From Symsagittifera roscoffensis (taxonomy: Eukaryota; Xenacoelomorpha; Acoela; Convolutidae), in NCBI RefSeq assembly GCF_963678635.1, contig NC_087067.1, positions 38,659,682 to 38,723,681 on the forward strand: a DNA stretch of 64,000 nucleotides, given 5' to 3'. The notes under the pieces are model-generated. The model searched no databases, was not told the origin of the DNA, and worked only from the letters and a program-made list of their open reading frames with translations. The position numbers were made by a program, and so were the translations under genes. Below, piece after piece: positions 48,301 to 57,300 of this stretch (position 1 is its first letter; each line of letters begins with the position of its first letter).

Positions 48301-51300
48301 TCAAAATATTATGTTCAGTTGACAATTGGATTCAATGATACAAAAAAGGCTCCTCTAGCGGGGGAAGAAACGGTAGCTATATTTTGCACGTTGTTGGCTC
48401 TTTTTCCTCCCCCCACATGCAAACTTTTACAACTACTTTTTTCAAATTGTCCGATTGTTATGAAAATTGACATACGGACTAGTTATTTCATGCCAAAAAT
48501 TTTTATTTGTCATATTTAACCTTATAAACACAACACATTCATTACACCTTAAATTTGATACTCGTGCGAGGGGGGAGGAAAAAGAGTCACGCTGCTTAAC
48601 GAGCATAAAAATTGAATTGGTTTGTGGGTTCTCTGTCCGAATACAAACACATTTCGTCTTCGTAAACCATTAGTTTTACTATAAAGTTCTTTTTCATATC
48701 TGATTGCGGGGAGGCAAAAAAATCTATATACAGAAAAGTTGGGAATATTCTTCGAAATTCTCCCATTCAAAAATTCTCCACACGCTATTGATACTCTTTT
48801 TATGTATAATCATTCCTGTTTGGTCGAGTTTTCATCGGCTTTGTTCTTAACTCACCGCCGGCTGTACTATTTTGTCGCAAGTGAAGTTCCAGAAGTAGTC
48901 ATAGGCAGTGGCCACTGGTCCACACATGCCCAACTCACCCTCGAGAATAGCCATGACCCAGTCCAAATAATTGCCCAGGTATTTCTCCACGTTGGACCCA
49001 ACAGCTTCCACGCTCTAGAAAAAATCAAAATTAAAATACTGTTTTTGTTCCAGTCAGCTCTTTGAAATAGGGAGGAGTTTTTGGATTTATGTATTTCTCA
49101 TGGTGACTTCTCATTTAGTATAGATCTCTTTGAGTATAACTGCATTACGTACAATTTTGAGCAGTTAAATGTAATGGCACACAAAGTTTGAAAAAAATGT
49201 AGTTCCGAAACACATAAATAGTTATCAGCCCCGCCCTGAAGTGTCCTGAAACAAACATTGATTGCCGCGCAAAAACACAGAAGCTACAAAACTGATACGC
49301 CATGGTACACTTGAATAACTTATACGTAACGGACCGTCACCGTATATGTATGCCATCGAAAAGCATGGGCGTCACGAAGAAACTGAGGTAAGAGATATCA
49401 CATATGGAAGCAGGGGCGGATTTAGAGGGAGGGGGCGGGGGGTTGGACGCCCCTTTCTTTCAGGGATTCAACCACCTGCCGACCCAAAGGGTCCCCCTTT
49501 TGGTTTTTTTAAGAAATCCATTTTTGGCCGACCGACCCTAAATTTTTCTAAAGGCGCCTTTGGCGCCAAAATATACTAACTTTGAGGGGGAGCGCGCGCC
49601 AAAAAAACGCGATTTTTTTGTCAAAATTTTTCAAAAAGTGCCCAAAAAATGCTTTTTTGACCTGTTTTTTCAAAAATTTCTCTGCGGCGCAGAAAATTTG
49701 GCCAAAATAGGGACAAAACAGTGCTTTGGGACAGCTCAAAAAATCAATTTGGTTGACCTAAAAAAAGGTCGACAAAATTTTCAATTTTTTTTTGAAAATC
49801 CGCCTCCCCCCTCGAGAAAATCCTAGATCCGCCCCTGTATGGAAGTCTTTACTTTATTGATTACCAAAAAAAGGAAAAAAAAACTTTTTTAAGTTATAAA
49901 CCGTTTCTTAATATTTTGAATCAGGAGTACTTCTTGTTGATTTGGTCGGATTTACCATTATAATAAACCTAATTAAAACATCCTAAAAACATTAAAAATG
50001 ATATCACTTCCACCCCTATGCCACTCTTACCGTTTCGAGCATGGGAGTTGCATCATTCGCAATCCAATTCTGCAGTGTGTTTTCGGCTGGCAGAAACACT
50101 TCATCAATCACTCTTTTCAGTTCTGAAAGTGAGTCCTGAAGGTGGCTCTTGTTGGCCTGGAAATGGGAGGCCAGCTGCTGCATGTCTGGAATGAGTGTGT
50201 CCAGTAAATGGTTCAGAACAGTGAGTGCTGACTGAGCATTTGACCTCTAACGAAAAAAGTGATCAAATTAATATCCGAGTTAGAATCATGCAGAACTTTT
50301 CGCAAACTGTTCTCGTCTGCTATAAATCTATCTTCTGCCATATTATTACACTTCATTTGAAGTCCGATGGCGCTATCAACAAAATAACGTAAAATTGTAA
50401 TGGATATGGATAGCCTGAAGTTTGATTTCATAACAAAAACTCAGAATTCAATTAATTTTGCCAAGAATCTCAAAATTGATGAGCTACGAGCGGCGTAACT
50501 TCTGTTACGGTATTATTTAAATGATTTCGCAGTTTGTGTTATGAAGTCATTTTCTCGTTGAACGGCAAAATTATGAAACAAAAACAGGAAAGAAGCTTTC
50601 TTGTTGAGAAGCAGCCCGCGATAGTCATGGTTGCGAGCAATATCTCTTTGTTGCTTGTGAGTGTTATGGTGTCGTCATTTATAAAATTACAACAACTATT
50701 ATTGCCGTGTTTAGTCCCATTCCATCCTTGAGGAACCCCTGCAGCTCCTTTAAAACGTAGCTGTCTAGAAAACTCATCTGTTTTTTTTTTCAATCTAACT
50801 TAAATAGTTGTCTGATGGTCGTTTTCTAAATAATAATTCGACAGTTCTTACTGCAGTGTTCGGTTCTATCCCAGCATTCAGGTATCCCTGCAACTCGTCT
50901 CTGATGTCTGTCATGGACTTGCAGGAGGGATCACAGGCCACTGTCACTCCAGGAGTTCCGAACATCAACTGGGTGTGCCAGGTGAGAATCTGGACACAAG
51001 TCCAGTTTGAACAAGGTCACAATGTTAAGTAGCACACGTGCTTAGACCATATTTATCAACCAGAGAATTAAAAAAAAACTAAAATCTTAAAGATTTTCAG
51101 AATTTTGTTTTTGTTTTTGGGGCAAACGTTTTTATAAATAAAACAACCGAGTTGAAAGTTTATTCTTACTTCTACGGCTAGATGTGGGCAACAAGGGTAC
51201 TCGGTTAATGAACTCGTAGCACAGAGTGTTTCGAAGCAATTGATTTCATTTAAAGCATAATAAGCTTCGAATAACCTCAACTTCTGAGTTATTTTTTCTA

Positions 51301-54300
51301 AAAAAAACTTTTGAAGTCGAGTTGCGAAGATGGGATTAAATTCTGAGTAACACTCGGTGTTTTAAAACTATACAAGTTGAATGTTGAAAAGATCTCTTCG
51401 CTCAAATGCTAACCTCAGAAGACGTTAAATTCATGGTCTCCAATTCCCCGTCAAACTCAGAATTATCAAACGAGGTCATCGTTGTCTTCAAGGCATCAGG
51501 AACAAGTACAGTGGCGCTGATATCTGGAGTTGCGGAGCTGAAGACATTCGCGGCACCCGGCAACAACTCCCCGACATTCAGAGTGCCTTCGATGTCGTAC
51601 TTTGCCGACGAGGAGAGTTGTAGGGCAACATAGATGGGCTCGTTTTGGTAACAATCGCTAAAAAACACCACACATCCACTGGTTATTTTTCTACCACTGT
51701 GTGTGACTTCAGCAGATACAAATTCAAAGTAAAGCACGCAAAATTTCGCTTTTCTGGCAGCAGAAAAAGTTCAATTGTATCAAAATTACAAAATTTTCTG
51801 GTTGTTTCAAAATCAGTTCTGTTCACACTATGTACGAATTTTAGCTCAACTTAATTTTAGAAAGTAGGAAAAAACGTTCAGTCGGGAATCGAATCAGTCA
51901 TATTTTAACTTTGAGCTCTAAGCCAACCATTATCGATGCTTGTTGATTGAAGACGAAGCATCAGTTTGGAAAATCACCAAAAATGCGAAGTAGCTCTTAA
52001 GCTGGGACTGAAGATAACCGGTTTTTGTAACGACTCTAGCAACTAGTATTCTGACCATTGCTCTCATTGTTCCACGAGAAACTTACTCATTTAAACTTAC
52101 TCTAAAATGGACAAAAAAGTCAAAGGTATGGACTCGTTTGACAATATTTGATGGGCGAAGTATCTTTCACTGGAGTTGTCGACTACAAATGGATGGTCTA
52201 TGAAGTCCATGTTTCCCTCGGCCATAGATGAGCAGAATTTGAGAGCTGGTGATGTTTCCCAGAACATAACCACTGCTAACACCATCAGAACTATGGAGCA
52301 CAAAGCACTGAGAAGACTGAACCTGAAATACACATTAGGTGAAGTACACTAAAACTAATGCCAAATTGTCGATAATACCAGTGTCTTTGAGAGCAACTTT
52401 GAAAAAAAAATTGGTTGTTGTTGTTTAGGTTCGTTACAAAAAATTACTTTAATTTGAAAAAAAACTTGTGCTTTTCGTAAATTTAGTTTTTTAGCTAAAG
52501 TTGTTTATTGTTAGTAATTTGCTCATAATTTAGCAGAAATCTAAAATTTGTAAGTTTTTGCTAAAGTTAACCAACTCAGCCTTAAAAATATTTTCTACCT
52601 AGAGCTAAGTTTTATTTAATAAATGATTAAAAAATCATGATATTCCATTAAAGGAACATATCATTGCGCTTACAATTAGCAAACTTTATCGAATTTGAAC
52701 AGACTTTTTAAGAATAAAATTTTGTGTAACAAAATCTTCTGATTAAATTTGTCATCTATCTGATTTTGTCAACAAACTGATTTTGTCAACACAAACTTTT
52801 GAACATCTTTGTTTATTTAAATTCTCTTTCTTGTGAAAAATGTTTTTATTTTGGTTGTAATTTCACCTCCTTTGATTTGGCCTGTATATATTTTATTTTT
52901 TGGTATAAAATCTTCGGTTTCAAAATACTGGCTCGGTCTACTCATATTGGGTTGTTTTATTTCGAAGTTTTTTTTCTGTGTTTGTGTTCAGTGTGACTAA
53001 AATTTTTAGTTTCAAAATTTAATTTATTTACAATACTTTTCTTTTGTTATGATGTTATTTGTCATATTCTCCTTAAAATGTACAGATGGAAAAAAATGTT
53101 AGTTTTCACGGAAATAATGCTAGTTTTTACGGAAACTAAGCAGTTTTGCTTCAACTTCTGTCTGCTAGAACGCCATGCTATGTTTGTCATCTCGCGAGTG
53201 GTGCGAAGTTCTGCCTCGCCTCGCCTCGCCAAGCCCTGCCTGGCCTTTGTATATAAAATTTTCCTATAAATACTTCTGATCTTTTTTCAGTAGCCCTAAC
53301 TTTTTAAATTCAAATAAATTTGAATTATATTTTTTGATGAAAAAATGGAACTAATTCCTTTGGAGACTAAAATGAAAGGCTTATTTGTTTTAACAAGAGC
53401 AGCGGTTTTACTCGGGAACACCGTTTTTCTTTTACGACTAACTTTCTTTATAACTTACATGATACAGATTAAAATTGAGCAATGTTTTGATAAACATGGT
53501 GAAAGGCTGAAAAACAGTAATCATAGATTCCACCTTACAAAATAGAGTTTAGAGAAAATATTTTTTTTAGTTTTAGGTTAAACTTTTTTATAGATTGAAA
53601 TAAGGCAAAAAAAGTAATCTTGCTGTGATTTGAAGAATTTACGGGAAAAAATGATTGAAAGGAATTCTAGTTATCAAAAAAAAAACAATTTTTTTCCAAA
53701 ATAGTTTTTTCCAAAATTTACTTGTGGCATTCGAAACTGGTAAGATCAGTTTCAAAATTTGAAAATTTTTTTAGTGAATTTTTTGATAAATTTCTTTCTC
53801 TACAAACCATATATCAATGTGCACAATTACGCATTTTTTCTATGGAAGGCAAACCAAGGTTGGTCAGAAAAATTCTCGAAACTGTTATCATAGAAAATTG
53901 GTATTAACTTCCAAATCCGATTAGAAGTAATTTATATTGAATATCACCTGAGCTTTGTAGTCATTGAAAACATAGAAAAAAAACTCAATTGAGATGCTGA
54001 TATCCGTCCTATATAGTCTGGTCACTCAAAAAAACATACGTAATATTATCTTTTATTACGTTAATTTTAATGTTAAAAGTATCATAATTTAAATAAAAAG
54101 CAATTTTTCTGGCAATTACATTTTCTCGCGGTATTTATCATAATTTTATGCTAGAACACCGGATGCTAGTTTTACGAGTCAGAAATAAGACTGTTTTCTC
54201 GATTATTTAACGATTTTTTTTAACGATCTCTTCTTTTTTCGTTTCACTAGATCTAGATATCTAGAGGCCAAGGTCATATCCATCTAGGATAAATCGCAGC

Positions 54301-57300
54301 AACCATTATAATTCCGTGTCTGTACAAATAGTCCCATTAAAAACAGTCCGCAAAAGAATGAAAATGAACGAAACAACAGTCCGATACAAAACAGTCCGAA
54401 AAACAGTCCCAATGTTCAGAAATCATTGTTCAACAAGCATAATGAACAAAATAGTGACCGCCGCAGTCGCGCCAACGTGTTGCGAGCTTGCCAACAGAGG
54501 GTAGGACTTAATACAAAATTTAGAGCCGGTTATCGCCGCGAAGTGGCGACGCGCGCGCAGCTTGCCCACCGGCGACCTTAAACCGGAATGTTTCGTATTG
54601 GACTGTTTTTTCCTCCATTACATGATTTTTGGGACTATTTTGTATTGGACTGTTTTGTATGGGACTGTTTTGTATATGCACCTTATAATTCATATTTTTT
54701 AGTCAAATCGATGTTTGATACCTTCCAGAATGTAGTAGAAAGTGCTCAGAATTTCAAAAAGGATGTTGTGATATGCTGTATACTATTGCAGTCTTAATTT
54801 ACTGGAGTTCATTTGCTGATTAGCACCTGCCACTTAACCCTCAAAGTACAATGGAATTTGAGATTCAGTCGACTTTGTTATAGATTTTTAATTCAGTTTC
54901 TGAAATTTTTTTTATTTCGATCGCTTTTGAAGAGTGCGAAGTAGTATAATGCAAGGCACCAGCGAGTTTAGGGGGGCGGACGCAAAGTGTCCCTCCCTTG
55001 TACTATTTCGAAATATCTATTTTTTTTTGCTGACTGACCCTAAAATTTTTCTATAGGCGCCTTCGGAACCAAAACATACTAATTTTGATGCTATAGACGC
55101 CTTTTTTGGCTTGTTTTTTCAAAAATTTGACTGCGGCACAGAAAACTTGCTAAAAATGGGGTCTTTATAGTGATCTGGGAAAGAAAAAAGTCGACAAAGT
55201 TTTTATTATGTTTTATCCATTTTATTGCTGCCTTTTTTTGCTCCTGGTGGTTAAATTCAAGTCACATAATTTGGTCGACATAAAAAAGTTCGGCAAAGCT
55301 TCCAAAAAATTAAAAAAAAAACATCAAAAAATCAAAAAATCCTGCGCACACGATCACTGAAACCCAGCTATGACAGCTATTTCGTGCTTCTAACCCTAGC
55401 ATGACGAATCCCAAAATATGATTGAGAAGATTTCGGTCTTCAGGAGGTTTCTTCCTCCAGACTATCACAGCCCCAATAGGCAGAAGCAGACCAATCACAC
55501 TCATTATGACCCCAATCAATCGGGCTGAGAGGTAGAACGGCTTCCTAAAACAAAGAGAAGAGAAAAACTTAGGAAGAAAGGTTTTTATTTTAACATCAGA
55601 GACCAAATACGCCCACGCTCTAAGCTATCACACACCGATTGAAAGATCACACAATAAAATAACAAAAATAAAAAAAACCAACAGCAAGGTTGATCAGATT
55701 TTGGAATCTAGTATTTTTTGTCCTGGCACCAAGGAAAGACGATAAATAACAATCTGAGCTTGTATAATTGTTTTTGAATTTTTGTAGAAAAACGATTAGT
55801 TTTTCAAAATGTAATTTTCCACCAATGCCAGATAGTTATATGCCTTAACGCTAATTCGAAGATTTAAACTAGTTTTTTAGGTCATAATGACGTGATAATT
55901 TTGAGGTCATAATTTTCCTGCAAACAGACATTTTATTTCATCTTGAAATATGTACAATACGCTGAAAAAACGAGTAGAAATATTAACAGAAGTTCACTTT
56001 GAGAAAAAATATAAAGTCCATGGTGCATACATAGATTGGATGAAATCATGGCCATCTGCTTTCATGCGATCCCACTGTTGCCACAAATGATGTCTCAAAT
56101 CGAATGTAGAGAGAGTCTCGAACAGGTCTTCGGATATCTCGCCCAATAGAGAATCTGTTGTGTTTTCTGCATTAGAAGCCATTTCGGTCATTTCTAAAAA
56201 AGCCACCATCACGATTCCAAAAATGAAACAAATGGTTACGTTCCTCTAATTTTTATTTTCAGTTTTATCATATTTTACTTTCATTTTTTTGCGTAAAAGT
56301 CAAAGAAAAATATTGAGAACAAACCCTGGACAGCGCTGGAGACGGAAGCGTTGATAGTTTCAACCATGGTATCCATTTCCTAAATAAAAGATTACTTCTT
56401 GTTTCTAAACATTTTAAGAGTTTTGAGCAGTGCCAATATGAGGGGAATTAGGGGTCTTTTGCCTGGTTTGGCCTTTAACTGAGAAGTTTCACGCCTTTGT
56501 CATAAAAAGAGATCTAGGTCCCTTTTGGTGCTATCAACCCCTGGTCTTAAAAATTTTTGGTTATTAGTGAGAAAGTTAGTTTTTGGTTTTTTGGTTAGTT
56601 ACAAAAGGAAAACTAGTATGTTTGATAAAAATAAAGATGAAATAATAACATTAATTGGTACCTGAAAAATGCTCTAAAAATAAAGTCAATTTTTTTAATC
56701 TATAAAACAGAATTTTTTTCAAGTTTTCCGGTCAGCAATTTTTGCGATTTTAATTTTTGAGACCAACCTGATTGACAGCGTTTCCAATGTCAACTTCAAA
56801 AACTTGGAAACTTTCAGCTTCTAGAGGATTTGCCATCTCCGACTGAAACACGGTGAAGACAAATTGATTCAATCTGAATTGCCATTTTGCCATTTTTATC
56901 ATTTCTCAAATTGCCATTTTTAGAAACAAAGATAGCCGTAAATTTTACGCCAAAATAAGAATATCCGACAAATAGCTTAAAATGTTCCAACCACATCAAA
57001 CTAAAGTTAAAAAAAATTTAAAATGAAGAATATTTTTTATTTTCGTGGAAAATTTGAAGACATTTTTTCTAATTTTTGTAAAATTGTATTTGAGAGCTCA
57101 GCCTCTCAATTTTTATCTTATTCAATTTTAAAAGCCGAAATAATCAGACAAGTTTTTCTCTAAACTGAAGCAACTTTTTTTGGCTACAGAATCATGGCTA
57201 AAATGGCTCTAATATGATTAATCTTGACTATCTGCGAACATTCTTAGAGGTAACCAAAACTGTGTGGAAAAAACATAATTCCTTCCAACACTCCATAGTT

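Noticed and set aside
46300-48310. Telomere-like TTAGG words in the minisatellite, or a CRISPR-like array
   Set aside because: TTAGG occurs only within longer AGGTTCA units, not as a pure 5- or 6-mer repeat. Units lack constant repeats with unique spacers, and the DNA is eukaryotic.
49346-49579. 77-codon frame with an RGGFRGRGRGVGRPF stretch resembling an RGG-box protein
   Set aside because: It crosses the left end of the hAT MITE at 49411; the Arg/Gly text is the translated GC-rich terminal repeat.
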